Below the pieces are notes generated by a model. The model was not told the DNA's origin and ran no database searches. It was given only the letters and a program-made list of their open reading frames with translations. A DNA stretch of 64,000 nt from Gnomoniopsis sp. IMI 355080 (taxonomy: Eukaryota; Ascomycota; Sordariomycetes; Diaporthales; Gnomoniaceae). A program made the translations under genes and the position numbers. Location: positions 36,904 through 100,903 of the forward strand of contig JAPEVC010000133.1 in NCBI GenBank assembly GCA_027946555.1. Direction: 5' to 3'. This document shows positions 30,649-41,159 of this stretch, piece after piece (within the stretch, counting starts at the first letter, position 1; each line of letters starts with the position of its first letter).

Positions 30649-31928
30649 GACTGCTTTCGACCTGTCGTGCCGGATGTCAAAGAGTCTGAGTTTTCAGAGC
30701 TCGACGCAAAGGTGGAGATGCCAACAGCAAGGGTCTTGCAACACCCAACATACTTAGTGGCATTACTCGATCAGCGTCGATATAAAGGCAGCTCCCATCG
30801 ATGAGGTATCCAGAGCGAATATGAAAAAGGGGAATCGGGACAGAGTCAGGGGACTACCGCGAAGATCTTGTCTATATACATCTATTGGAAGGAAAGATAC
30901 ATCAAGCACGGCGTCGGGGACAAGCCGAAAAGGCTCTATAACTACTTGAGCTCACCATGGTAAGAAGCATCGCACCCGCCCCTTGCTGCGGTCTGCAGCA
31001 AAGGTTCTGGCGCTCGTTCAAGTTGAGGCCGCTCTCACTCTGGACTTCCGATTGTCTCGTTTTCTCCTGGGACGGCTCATGTCGGCCGTCTCGCTACAAC
31101 GTAGAACCCTATCTGCTGTACAGCTTCTGCTTCGCGTTTCGCTCGCGCGCTACCCTTTTACGGTTTGAAAACCACGAATGTTCGAAATTGGAGCTCTTGG
31201 CATCTTCCAATGACCTCTCCCAATCTTCTCACCCATGCTTTGTGAAAACTTCGATAAATGAGGCAAGGCCGACGCGTAACATGCTTTGCTCAATGGACCT
31301 GACAAGCGAAGTCAGGAGAACAGCCTCTATTGGGTACATCCATTCTGCGACAACAAGGTTGAAAATTCTTGGCCATTCCAGAGTTGGGCACATAGGTGAG
31401 GCATCAGCTTGACTCACTGCCTTTGATAGTGAGATCCTTCTGCATAATGATATCCTAATACTTGAGAGTATGTGTAGGCCCTTCACACATTGGCTACTGC
31501 TCACGTATCAACGATACACGACTACTCTTGTGTCAAATAGGTAAAGATTTCATTTGCGCCCTCTCATAATAGCTAGCTGGATTTTATTGCTGGTGATATC
31601 CCATGCGTGACGCGGTTCCAAAGGTGTGCAGTACTGTACGTACTGTACTGTACTGTACTGTACAGTACAGTACATGCAAGAGGAGATGAGGGGTGACGTC
31701 AAATCCAGCTTGGAAGGCAATCAAGGAAGAGCACACCGAAATTGGATGTGAAAATCGACTACGTGCCAGCGTGCTTCCTACCAGGTACGCAGCAACACTA
31801 GTGCCCAGCAAAAAGAATTATCAACTAGACCAATTCATCGCTATTTCATTCTTCACATATTCAAAAATCAAAACCACACGGCGAATTGTTATCCGCCGGC
31901 CTTTTCCCCCATTCCCCCTGTTGCTATC
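30649..31928. other. Intergenic region with simple repeat/palindrome
   Basis: 1.3 kb. The main feature is the TACTG repeat and palindrome at 31629-31675. Open frames here (for example 30957-31412) have no visible domain. The C/T-rich run just before 31929 is the probable leader of the small membrane-protein gene. Confidence 0.5.
31629..31675. repeat. (TACTG)n / (CAGTA)n inverted repeat with 26-bp perfect palindrome
   Basis: Tandem TACTG units run into their reverse complement. Bases 31649-31674 are perfectly self-complementary, centred between 31661 and 31662, and could form a hairpin or cruciform. It lies about 255 bases upstream of the ATG at 31929. Confidence 0.85.
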
Positions 31929-32225
31929 ATGGGTGCCATCAGGTCATTCTTCAGGCGCGTCTTCTATGGCCTTGTGACAGGGACAGTATTGGGCGCGACC
32001 TTTGCTATCCTGTTGGGCATTGTCTTGGGCCTTACAATCGGTGTTGTTCTGGGTGTCGTTCTCACCATCCCGCTGGCCCTTCTTGCCGCCATCATCTTGG
32101 GCCTTATCGCAGGTGCAAGCGAAGGGGCGGTGGAATTTGTGGCCAATGCTCTGAGGAGCGCGAGGGATGTTATAATGGGTCTCATCGAGTCTGGGCTCCG
32201 TCTCCTCGAACCAAAAGAGGATTGA
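31929..32225 (+). CDS. Small glycine-zipper membrane protein (98 aa), unknown function
   Basis: An intronless 98-residue frame with ATG in good context (ATCATGGGTGCC) after a C/T-rich leader. After a basic start (MGAIRSFFRRVFYGL) it has about 50 residues of almost uninterrupted hydrophobic sequence with regularly spaced Gly. The residues GTVLGATFAILLGIVLGLT and IGVVLGVVLTIPLALLAAI show repeated GxxxG or GxxxxG spacing, enough for two or three packed helices. A last hydrophobic piece, IILGLIAGASEGAVEFVA, leads to an amphipathic, charged C-terminus (LRSARDVIMGLIESGLRLLE). No cleavable signal peptide is obvious. Glycine zippers are found in self-associating membrane proteins, so oligomerisation is possible but is inference. 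I do not recognise a family. The base-composition bias towards hydrophobic codons could be chance in principle. Confidence 0.6.
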   Translation: MGAIRSFFRRVFYGLVTGTVLGATFAILLGIVLGLTIGVVLGVVLTIPLALLAAIILGLIAGASEGAVEFVANALRSARDVIMGLIESGLRLLEPKED

Positions 32226-32698
32226 AAAAAGATGTGAGGCATCTGAACAAGGACTCGGGCAATGTATGTTAGTAGACGAAGGTAGCTTTGGACGAAGGTG
32301 GCTTTGGACGAAGGGGCAATGTAACTCTTTACCCAGTCAGTTGGCGGTTGACCCGAGGGCAGGTCGAAAAAAGTGTTTGATCCTCCCTGCAGGCCATCAT
32401 GCTCACCGAGGTATCCTAACATGTCTTTTCTCCACCATTCTCATATTCTCGGACTTCCAGGGCCAGGCTGTAATACCGCCACTCAGCGTGTTCATCTACT
32501 CCGCTAGTATCCAGTATTCTTCTTCCTTCCTGAGTATTCGAGTTGAAATTGGAGGGACTACGGTACTTATTGATGCAATCAGCGGTCATGAGCTTTCACA
32601 AACTCGCACACACAGTTCCGCTGACGGTTGGCACATCATGGATTGGAATGAGCAAGCTGGGCAGATTAGCCAGATGAGTCCCATGAGAACTGGATCGT
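32226..32698. other. Short convergent intergenic region
   Basis: About 470 bases between the glycine-zipper gene and the stop of the next minus-strand gene. A short direct repeat (GACGAAGGTAGCTTTGGACG then GACGAAGGTGGCTTTGGACG) lies around 32275-32310. Nothing else is seen. Confidence 0.5.
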
Positions 32699-34981
32699 CT
32701 ACCACGCCCATGAAGGTATGTCAGCCCCTCTCTTCTTGTAGATAGCCCTATACTCCGCCTTGAGTTCGGCAGCCTTCTCGATCACGTCCTCACTCAAACG
32801 ACCCAATTTCTGCGCCAAGGTGGATGGGTTGTAGTATTTTCCGTGCTTCGGATTCATCCAGATCATCAATTCTTGTTCTTCTGCTTTGCTCCACTTGGGC
32901 GCACCCCACTTCTCGAATGCCTGTGCAGGTTGAAGCCCATTTATTGTCCTGGGTATGCCAGTCTGAGGACTGTGGTCGCTAGAGACACGATCGCTCTGGT
33001 TGGGAGGAGCGAATTGGTCATCCTTGGTGTTCAAAAAGAAAGCACTGTCATCCCTGACTTGTAGAGGAGCCCTGTCTGTGCTCTTAGATGGCCGTCGCAA
33101 TGGTAAAGAGGGGTTGGGCACAAACACCTGCGAAGCTGCAGGCGTGTGCCGGAGCCGACCAGCCTCTCTCCACAAATCTGCCAGCGGGTCCGGTACCGAC
33201 TTCAGAGCCTGTGAAGCCTGGAGAAACTTCCTCATCTGCGTTTGTTCTTTTCGCTTGACCTCTTGCTTTTCTCTTTGATACTTTGCCCGGAGTTCTCGTT
33301 CTCGTTCCATGGCCTGGTGTCGGTAATTCTCCGCTTCCATCAAGGCTCGTCGTCGGTCTTGCTCTTGTCTTTTCTTTCTCTCAGTCTCATTTGCCTGTCT
33401 CTCAAGTGCACCTGCCGCATTCTGGAAAGTAGAGTATAGTAAGGCCAAATGCTTCTGGAGCATTACCCTATTGTTGCTAATTTTTGCCATTTCCTTGTCG
33501 ACATCCGCTATGTCGAGCTCTTCGTCGCTTTGATCGAGCTCGTCAATCGGCCACCGTTCCAGACCTCGAGAAAGAGCATCCATGAGTCGGATGGCCCAGC
33601 CGATTGTTCGCAAAGGAAATTGAGTTGTAAAAGAGTTCAGTGTCAGGTGTACGACGCCATTCTTCCCCCCAGGAGCCGAAGGGCCCACGTCGCACGCCTT
33701 CTGCAAGACAAGCACCAGCATAGGCATGAGTCGTTTCGTGATGTCGCATAAGTATCGCTTCCTCGTTTGAACGCCGCGAGTCCCAACCTCATCCACGACT
33801 GCCAGCTTCTGGGTGCAAATACGATCGATCAGCCCCGTTATGTCTGCACAAAGGCCGTTGATCTTCTTGTTATTGCGTCTGAGATAGTCAATCGTTACTT
33901 TGGGATCAGCGTCTGCATCGCCCTCGTACCGCATGTCGTATGCCTGCAGCAGCAGGTCGTTGAGCTGCCTTAGACGGTTGATTAATTTTCCTGATGTCTT
34001 GCTTAAGCATGCCATCTCGGGGTCTTGGTCCCAATTCGTTCTGCCAGTCCAGGCCGGGCCTCTCAGTGTCTTGATCATGCCCTGTACATTCTTGATAGTG
34101 ACGTTGACTTCAGGCAGCTTGTCATTTGGCCGTGGGGCATCGATGAAAGCCGAGTCGTCGGCTCCTTGGGCTGAAGCATCTTGCATATCTTCCTCTCCCT
34201 CTTCATCCTCAGACTCCAGATCATCATCAGCCTGTGGGCCGTCCTCAACAGGCGCCGCGCTTTCCATTATTTTGCCTTGTCGTTGTTGTGTCGGCATTGG
34301 TGCCGGCTTGTCTTTTCTAGTTCCATGTGCTGATGCATCGTATTTCCTTGGTCGCAACTCCCGTCGTTGGATAGGCTCGTTGTCGACATTATCAGTCGAT
34401 CTGGCGGTCTCCATACGTGATAGACTTTTCGACTTGGTCTGATGATTTCTCGGCGGTCCTTGCTGTTCGACCTGATTCCCCTCGATTGCTTGAGCACGCT
34501 TTCGTACAGGCAGAGCTTCCTCTTCTCCATTCACCTCTTCGCCCTCTCCCTCTTCGCCCTCTCCTTCTTCGTCCTCTCCTTCTTCGTCCTCTCCTTCTTC
34601 GTCCCCGTCTTCTGTCACAACATTGAGCCCTGCCTGACGCACTCTAGGCTGAAGCCCATTGATCGACCGGGGTTGTCCAAATCGCGCAGTGTTGACAGCT
34701 GAAATGACCTGGTCCACGGCGACGTGAATAGACCCGTCGTCCTCCTCCTCCTCGACGTCTTGTTGCATTGTGTAGCGGCGCGTCGACGCTGCCTTGCTCT
34801 GAGGCTTTTCAGCCGATTTCCTCGCGGCTTGGCTACTTGTAGACAGCCTTGCTGAATGGTCTGCAGATTTGACGTGGCTCTTTTGACGCTTGGTCGTGGG
34901 CGGCCCCATGTAATCAGTCACGTTAGAACTGTTGCCATCGGGCTGCCCTGCTGTAGCAGAACGCGTCCGTTTGAAGGGCAT
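32699..34981 (-). CDS. Acidic, coiled-coil, nuclear-looking protein of unknown function
   Basis: One uninterrupted frame, 760 residues from MPFKRTRSATAG at 34981; an in-frame ATG at 35083 would add 34 residues. The N-terminus is basic with likely nuclear signals (PPTTKRQK). An acidic tandem repeat (units like EDEEGEDEEG, DNA 34535-34605) and a second acidic block follow. A conserved-looking helical part spans about residues 300-510, from NVTIKNVQGMIKTLRGPAWT and CLSKTSGKLINRLRQLNDLL to LNSFTTQFPLRTIGWAIRLM. Next comes a highly charged coiled coil (NETERKKRQEQDRRRALMEA). The last ~65 residues, KWGAPKWSKAEEQELMIWMN to the end, have spaced Trp and helices somewhat like a Myb/SANT fold, but this is weak. 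I cannot name the family; chromatin or DNA association is inferred from composition only. Confidence 0.8.
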   Translation of the reverse strand: MPFKRTRSATAGQPDGNSSNVTDYMGPPTTKRQKSHVKSADHSARLSTSSQAARKSAEKPQSKAASTRRYTMQQDVEEEEDDGSIHVAVDQVISAVNTARFGQPRSINGLQPRVRQAGLNVVTEDGDEEGEDEEGEDEEGEGEEGEGEEVNGEEEALPVRKRAQAIEGNQVEQQGPPRNHQTKSKSLSRMETARSTDNVDNEPIQRRELRPRKYDASAHGTRKDKPAPMPTQQRQGKIMESAAPVEDGPQADDDLESEDEEGEEDMQDASAQGADDSAFIDAPRPNDKLPEVNVTIKNVQGMIKTLRGPAWTGRTNWDQDPEMACLSKTSGKLINRLRQLNDLLLQAYDMRYEGDADADPKVTIDYLRRNNKKINGLCADITGLIDRICTQKLAVVDEVGTRGVQTRKRYLCDITKRLMPMLVLVLQKACDVGPSAPGGKNGVVHLTLNSFTTQFPLRTIGWAIRLMDALSRGLERWPIDELDQSDEELDIADVDKEMAKISNNRVMLQKHLALLYSTFQNAAGALERQANETERKKRQEQDRRRALMEAENYRHQAMERERELRAKYQREKQEVKRKEQTQMRKFLQASQALKSVPDPLADLWREAGRLRHTPAASQVFVPNPSLPLRRPSKSTDRAPLQVRDDSAFFLNTKDDQFAPPNQSDRVSSDHSPQTGIPRTINGLQPAQAFEKWGAPKWSKAEEQELMIWMNPKHGKYYNPSTLAQKLGRLSEDVIEKAAELKAEYRAIYKKRGADIPSWAW
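34535..34605 (-). repeat. Coding tandem repeat, acidic (Glu/Asp/Gly)
   Basis: On the + strand this is a CTC-CTTCTTCGTCCT-type repeat with ~15-bp units; on the minus strand it codes repeated EDEEGE-like units of the 760-residue protein. It is a probable length polymorphism. Confidence 0.75.
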
Positions 34982-35747
34982 TCTTGCTGTTCGTCTGGCC
35001 GCCTGGGAGCAAGGAGCAAACTGGGCGACGTCAATTGAATTCAGTGTGGTCCGCAGTAGCCGTCGGAGTCGCAGCTTCGACACAGAGGTGATTAGTGAAG
35101 TAGGTTGCTCTATGACAGCGTAATATGTATGGCCATAGCAATAATCTGATGAAACCTTAGAATTGAGAGTTACTCGAGCAGGGGCATGACAGGGGCCCTT
35201 CCTACCAGTACATAAGGCTGCCAGTAGGTAGACTCATAAGAATGGACCCCTTGACATGCACAGATGAGGTTTTGGCAGTATCTCCTCCGCCATAAATTGT
35301 ACAGTCCATAAACTTTTTCTAGCTTTTGCACACGAGCGGTGCATTCGGGCTGACAGGGTACTGGAAACACGCGTGGAGGGGTCATTGTATGTACAGGTAC
35401 CCCTGCTTCGTGTCACAGACCCTAACCCAGAATGAACAACCCGGGATGACCTCACGTCGACTTGAGGGTTGTGTCTGATGGAAGACTCCAGTAAATAATC
35501 AGATTACCTACACATCCAATTCCAAGTTATTAGCCTACCAATAGCTAGAAAGCTCCGAATCCATTCCACCACTTGCAATACCGACTTGGTAGCTTGCATC
35601 GTCGCTTTACTTCCTTGAACATTCGGTATCTTCTTTCCATTTTGCGAGCTTGAACGCTGTTGCATGCAGCACATAACCTCTGGACAACAGCTGTGAGTAC
35701 ACGGGACAAGACTGATCACAGCAGTACATCCTCTGGTACGCGAAACA
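34982..35747. other. Divergent promoter region
   Basis: About 0.77 kb between the minus-strand acidic-protein gene and rrd1. No motif I can assign; a CT-rich run near 35615-35650 precedes the rrd1 start. Confidence 0.5.
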
Positions 35748-37362
35748 ATGGCGTCCGTTAGCAAACAGTCCGGGAATTCCACCTCTGCCTCACTCCCCCG
35801 GCTGGATATACTCAAACCCTCCAATCCGCAGTCGTTCAGCGTCCCAAGCAAGTGTATCAACGAAGGGCACGACGTTGTGCGCTTCCTCACTTCCCAGGCC
35901 TACAGAGACATTGGCATCTTCGTGATGCAGCTCAACCGAGCTCTCTGTCCACGAAAGGACCCTTCCGGTAGCGGTCCCTCCAGGACCTTTCCCCTGGTCG
36001 GCGGTGACCGTCAGGATCCAGAGTCCGTCCGCAAGCTGCACACCCTTCTAAGCGAGACAAGCGCTATCATAGACGAGGCTCCACCAGACCCTGGCCCGCG
36101 GCGCTTTGGCAATGTGAGCTTTCGAAAATGGTATGGGCTCTTGGAGGAGAGAACCGAGGCTCTACTGCAGGAGTTCTTGGATGAAGACGTACTGGCTTTT
36201 CCGACAAAGAGTGGGAGAGGTGAGGGTGGAGAGTCTGTCGGAGCCCTAGATGAGCTGAAGGCGTACTTTCTCGGGGGATTTGGGAGTCCCCAGAGGTTGG
36301 ACTATGGAACAGGTCACGAACTGAGTTTCCTGGCTTTTCTAGGTTGTCTTTGGAAGCTCGGTGCTTTTCAAGACGGCGCGCAGGATGGCGACATTGAAAG
36401 AAGCCTCATATTGGGTGTATTTGAACCGTATGCTGGTGTATTCTGAAGTTTGAGGACTACGGCTAATGGTCAGACAGCTATCTAAAAGTTATTCGACGGC
36501 TGATCCTCACATACACCCTAGAGCCAGCAGGTTCGCATGGCGTATGGGGTCTCGACGACCACTCTTTTATGCCATACATCTTTGGCTCTGCTCAACTCAC
36601 AAGACCCATTACTGAGGATGAGGTCATGCCCCTAGAAGGTTCCGTTGAGCGAGCTCCCAAACCGAGCGATGTGGTGAAGGCAGATGCTGTGGAAAGACTT
36701 CGGGAGGTCAACATGTATTTCTCGGCCATCGGCTTCATCAACGATGTGAAGAAGGGACCATTCTGGGAACATAGTCCTGTTTTGTATGACATATCTGGCA
36801 TCAAAGATGGCTGGGGCAAGATCAACAAGGTGAGTTTTGACCAACAGTGCCGTGACTTGCGTGCAGGCTAGCTGATGACGTCCAGGGAATGATCAAAATG
36901 TTCAACGCCGAAGTCCTCTCAAAGTTCCCGGTGGTGCAACACTTCCCATTCGGCTCACTGTTCTCCTGGGATGTCGACCCCGATGCTTCCACGCCGCTGC
37001 AGAGCATTCACATGGCAAATCAACCGGTGGCCACAGCAGCTTCACCCGCGCTTTCACAATCAGGAGGAACGACAGCATCCTGGGCTCACGCGACCCGCAC
37101 ACCAGGCTCGTCTTCTCAAACAGCAGCTACTGCAGCACCATGGTCACAGGCGACTCGGATGCCGGGACCAGGAGGACCAGGAATACTATACTCGAGAGTT
37201 CCTGAAAGTGCGAGAACGACACAAGTTAAGGAATCCGGACTGAATACCGAACCTGAACTGCCGCAAGACCTTGTACCCAACATGGACTCTGTGCGACCTG
37301 CTGGTCCACGAGGAACGGCGGGAGCGCAAATTAGTGTCACGAAGGCACCCTGGGCCAAATAG
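35748..37362 (+). CDS. rrd1: PP2A activator 1 (PTPA family peptidyl-prolyl isomerase, Rrd1-type)
   Basis: Three exons, 35748-36427, 36478-36829 and 36886-37362, give 502 residues. The first intron (50 bp, GTATGC..GACAG) joins VFEP to YLKVIRRLI. The second (56 bp, GTGAGT..TCCAG) joins GKINK to GMIKMFN. Both junctions restore the PTPA family sequence. Hallmarks are FLTSQAYRDIGIFVMQLN, LEPAGSHGVWGLDDHSFMPY, FINDVKKGPFWEHSPVLYDI and KMFNAEVLSKFPVVQHFPFG. PTPA proteins bind the PP2A catalytic subunit and aid its activation. The fungal Rrd1 subgroup is mainly nuclear and carries a long Pro/Ser/Thr-rich tail like the one here, ending TKAPWAK. Rrd1 rather than Rrd2 is inferred from length and tail. 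Confidence 0.92.
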
Positions 37363-38273
37363 ACAGAAGGTGTGGTAGTGTGGCATCAATACTGATCAGC
37401 ATGAAAGTCAAATACTGTGTCAGGATACAGCTACGGTTCTTTAACTGTGAAGCAGTGAACTGGCTTGTTTACTTGAGTTGACTGCCACAAGAGCTGTTCT
37501 GAAATTGTCTCTGAACCACCTGGTCGAGCGAAGATTCGCTATGCACCTCACAGTAATGGCCTTGATTCGTTCGCTTGATTAGTGGGTTGGACCAGATGTT
37601 TAAAGATCGTGTGAGCATCTCATAGGCCTCTCTCTTTGAATTTTTGCCTTTTACCATGAGTGTTTCCAATCCATCCAAATGCAGTAACCCCTCCAAAAGC
37701 TACAGTCTAGGCGGGAAACAGCTCGGCGGGAATGGCTGCTTGTAACGCATTACAGCAATAGCTGTGCAATCGAAGATCGAAAGCAACTGTCGAATTTCCC
37801 GTATTTACGAATGCTGTCAAGGCCCTGACTTCACGTTGAGGTGTGAAGTTTGTATGACTTTCACCTCGAAGCTCGAAGACATCAATGACCACGGTTTTGG
37901 CTTGAGGAGATACGTCACTGAGGATCTCGCGATGATAACGTCCGAATGCTCCACATTCCAGGGTCTTCGAAGGGTCCAGGGCTTGCAGGACTTGCAGGGG
38001 ACTTGTGACAGTCAGAGTGGAACTCTAGAGTTAGTAGGCTTCGCTGTGGTGTGTTTAGGTCTCCTCCACACATATGTCAAGGCCTGACTCCATTTATTTT
38101 GCGGACGGGTTGATCGTGTTTGATGATAATGAGACATGTGTGAGGGTCCAGGGTGCGCTTTTGGCGTAGACAAATGCGAGTGTCGGATCAATAGGTAATT
38201 CAAGTACAGTCCGGTCTCTCGGTGGTGTATATATAGCACTGTGGTGTGTACAAGGGCAGGTCATTTGCAAGAT

Positions 38274-38288
38274 TACCTAGGTAGGTAT
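38274..38288. repeat. TACCTAGGTA palindromic motif
   Basis: Perfect palindrome plus GGTAT extension, part of the interspersed family. Confidence 0.65.
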
Positions 38289-40090
38289 TACTAATTTGAG
38301 GGAGTTCTGCAGGGCCTTTTGTGAAAAGAGATCGGAGCCGATGTCGTTGTATTTGTACAGAAATCTGAAGTTTTTGACAGGCGGAGGCGGAAAGGCCGGG
38401 GTGCTTTAAGCGGTATGCAGGCGGTAGGGTCCCTAGCCACGGTTGGGGCCGAAGCAGGCCCGGGAGGCGAAGTGTTATGACGACATGCATTTCGATGCTG
38501 GACAAAGGAGCTGTGTACCGCACCTATGTAACGGTAATTCCCAAATTTCGCGCCAGACTCTTGCTGTTTTAGGCGAGGTGTTGCGGAGTCAAACGCTCGA
38601 CTTCAAGGGTCTTGGTGTTCTTAGAGGTGGGACCAAGTGTCGTGTGGCAATTGTGAGTGTACTATGCAGTAAGAAAGCATGGCAGGTACCTAAGTGTGCA
38701 ACGGAACGCATCAAGGTCGGGGCGGAGCGGAAGGTACCAGGCACGTCCCCTGGCCTCCGCTGGGCGCATTCTGGAGAAAATGCTCCGGACACATTCGATT
38801 AAGGTTCACACGGCGTTGAGATCGCAGATCACACTTCGCGCATCAGATGGGCCTGTCTCTACATAGTGCCATTTTGTCGGTGTCAAGGCGCTTCCCGAGC
38901 TTCAGGCTTGCAGAACCCACATGGTTACATTTCCAAGTTGTCAAGCAAGGACTTGACCAAGGCTCGAACAAGGGGCTCGAGACTAGTTACTAATCCGACA
39001 CAGCTGCGCAAGGAAAAGCAGGTCAAGCAGGCAGGGACTCGGCAGAAAAGTGTGCTGCTCATCTGGATGTTGATGGTGAATCAAAGAACACAACAGAGAC
39101 CATCGGTATTTTGTAGGGGATATATCCCTGTCCTCGGCGTGCTACTGGGCATGTGAGCATGGCATCGATGTTTCGGACAAGAAAGGAGACTGGGCTCTCC
39201 AGGCCACTGTGCGGGTACCAGGACCGTAGTCTCGGGTCAAATGGCTTCCAGGATGGGGTAGTCGTCTCGTTAGGAGGTCCTGTCACGAGGAGGATGCTCA
39301 CTTAGGAATACCCGCGTCGAAACGTTTGACGCCAGGACCACCGCCGTGTCGTGTTGTGACGCGCTGTGTGGAAACTGACGAACATAGTTGACTGGAACAG
39401 TGAGCACTTGACAATGATGATTGCAACATCTACTTTGCATAAGACATGTCGTGCAACGCTTTGTTGGCGGGCTTATGGACTCGTTGCTACAGATTTCCGT
39501 GCAAAGGGGGGGGGGGAAGAAGAAAAAAAAGAAGACAAGAGGTTTTGGGCCGGGGGCCCACGCGTACTGCAAATGCCTGGGAAATTTTGCTAGCGCCCAG
39601 CCAGCGTCGAGATTGGGCCTGATCTTCTGGGCGGGAGTGGGGAGCGCTGAGATCCGTTCCTGCCGTCTCCCGAGTGGATGTCTAGGGGAAAGTCTGCCCG
39701 TTTTCCTTGTGGTGGAACGAAACATGGGATTGCTTGTCCACGATTCTTGGAATTCGATGGGTCTCGTGTGTAAGAGGGGGAAGGAAGAAGGTATTGTTCG
39801 AGAGAGCATGCAAAGAAAATAAGAACGCGGAAACCTTCCGAATGCAGGATTGCAAAATTCCCATCTTGCTTTTGACTTTGCGGCCGCGGATCAGCTGTCG
39901 GAATGGGTAAAGATATTCAGCCAAGGTTCTGCCCCTCCAAAAGCCCTTGAATCCATGCCGTTGCAGGAGTCATACAGGTATATACCTGTGTATTTTATGA
40001 GTGGTGATGTGCTCGCTGTTAAGGTCTAGAGCTATTCTTGCTAGGCAGGTCAATCTGTAGTCGCCTCTGTCCACTAACAGGTCTCTACCT

Positions 40091-40100
40091 TACCTAGGTA
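40091..40100. repeat. TACCTAGGTA palindromic motif
   Basis: Perfect 10-bp palindrome, followed by GCTACCTG. Confidence 0.6.
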
Positions 40101-41159
40101 GCTACCTGTGTTGGGTTCCAGGTTCCGTCTGCAGAGCGAGCAAGGCCCCATGGGCAGGCTCTATAGTATACCCAGCAGATGGGAGCCATTTCGTTTTGCC
40201 TCCCCACGGCATCCACCTCCACTCTCGTCCATCACCTGGCAGCGTGGCCCACCACCCACCCACCTGGCACGACGGCACTCTCACCTTCCAGCACCCTGCA
40301 CCTGCACGCCTGCAGCTCCAGCATTTCGTGGTGGAGCCGATCATTAGCCACAGCGAGCCCAAAGTTTGCCTCTCAAGCCGCTAACCCAACCCACTTGGCA
40401 CCTCGTTTCGATGACAGCGTCGCTTCTCCCTTACGTACCTGATTCCTTTACTCTCTTTTCAGTCTTTCTGCATCTCTTTCTAACTTCGAAAGCCCGTCAC
40501 TTTGGGGCCACATCTAGGTGATGCTCACCACGACTTGTTGGATTTCACCAACCCGCGGTGCTTGTGTATCCTCTTCTCCGCCCGTTTCACTCGTCGCCCT
40601 CGCTCCCCGGGCCTGGACCTCTGACCACCTCCACTCTGCACAATTTGACTTTCTCGGAACCTGAATTGCGAAGCGTCTAGACCTTCGACCCGGCCATTGA
40701 TCCACTTCCCTCCACAGCATCGCGACCACCCTCAACCTACAGTACATAGCGCCAGCCCCAAACTTTCCTCCAGAAACCGGGCCCTACCATCCTCTGACTC
40801 TTTTTTGGCCCGGAAAACCTTTGCTCGATACGCCTATTTTTGCAGGGCTCCGTTCTAATTGCAGTCAGGGCACATGCCAATGGTGCATAGGGCTACAGAC
40901 TTTGCTAAACTTTCGTCTGCGCCCTTCCATGTGGACCTGGACCCGACAATTTGGGATCACCAACTCAAAAAACCCTGGGCGAGTCACGGCCCCTCCGACT
41001 GCCCGTTTACCGACCGCGCAACCCACTGCCAAGTGCGTGCGGTAGCTTAATCGATAACAATACAGTAGTATTGTCCTTTCTCCCCCCCCCCCCCAATAAG
41101 GCTTCTAGGTCTTCGAAAGAGGAGGGATTACAAGGTACGGAGGCTTTTGCGGAGAAGAC

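Larger units (their letters stand above)
37363..41159. other. Long intergenic region upstream of the phytochrome gene
   Basis: 3.8 kb with no supported gene. It holds TACCTAGGTA motifs at 38274 and 40091, an 11-base G run (39506-39516), and from about 40180 onward C/T-rich DNA ending with a 13-base C run (41082-41094). That C/T-rich part is typical of a long transcribed leader. The promoter of the phytochrome gene lies somewhere in it. Confidence 0.55.

Noticed and set aside
36428..36477. Alternative rrd1 splice at GTGTAT (36436) with the CAG at 36473
   Set aside because: It would leave a 38-base intron and insert extra residues. The GTATGC donor at 36428 with the CAG ending at 36477 restores the family sequence FEPYLKVIRRL.
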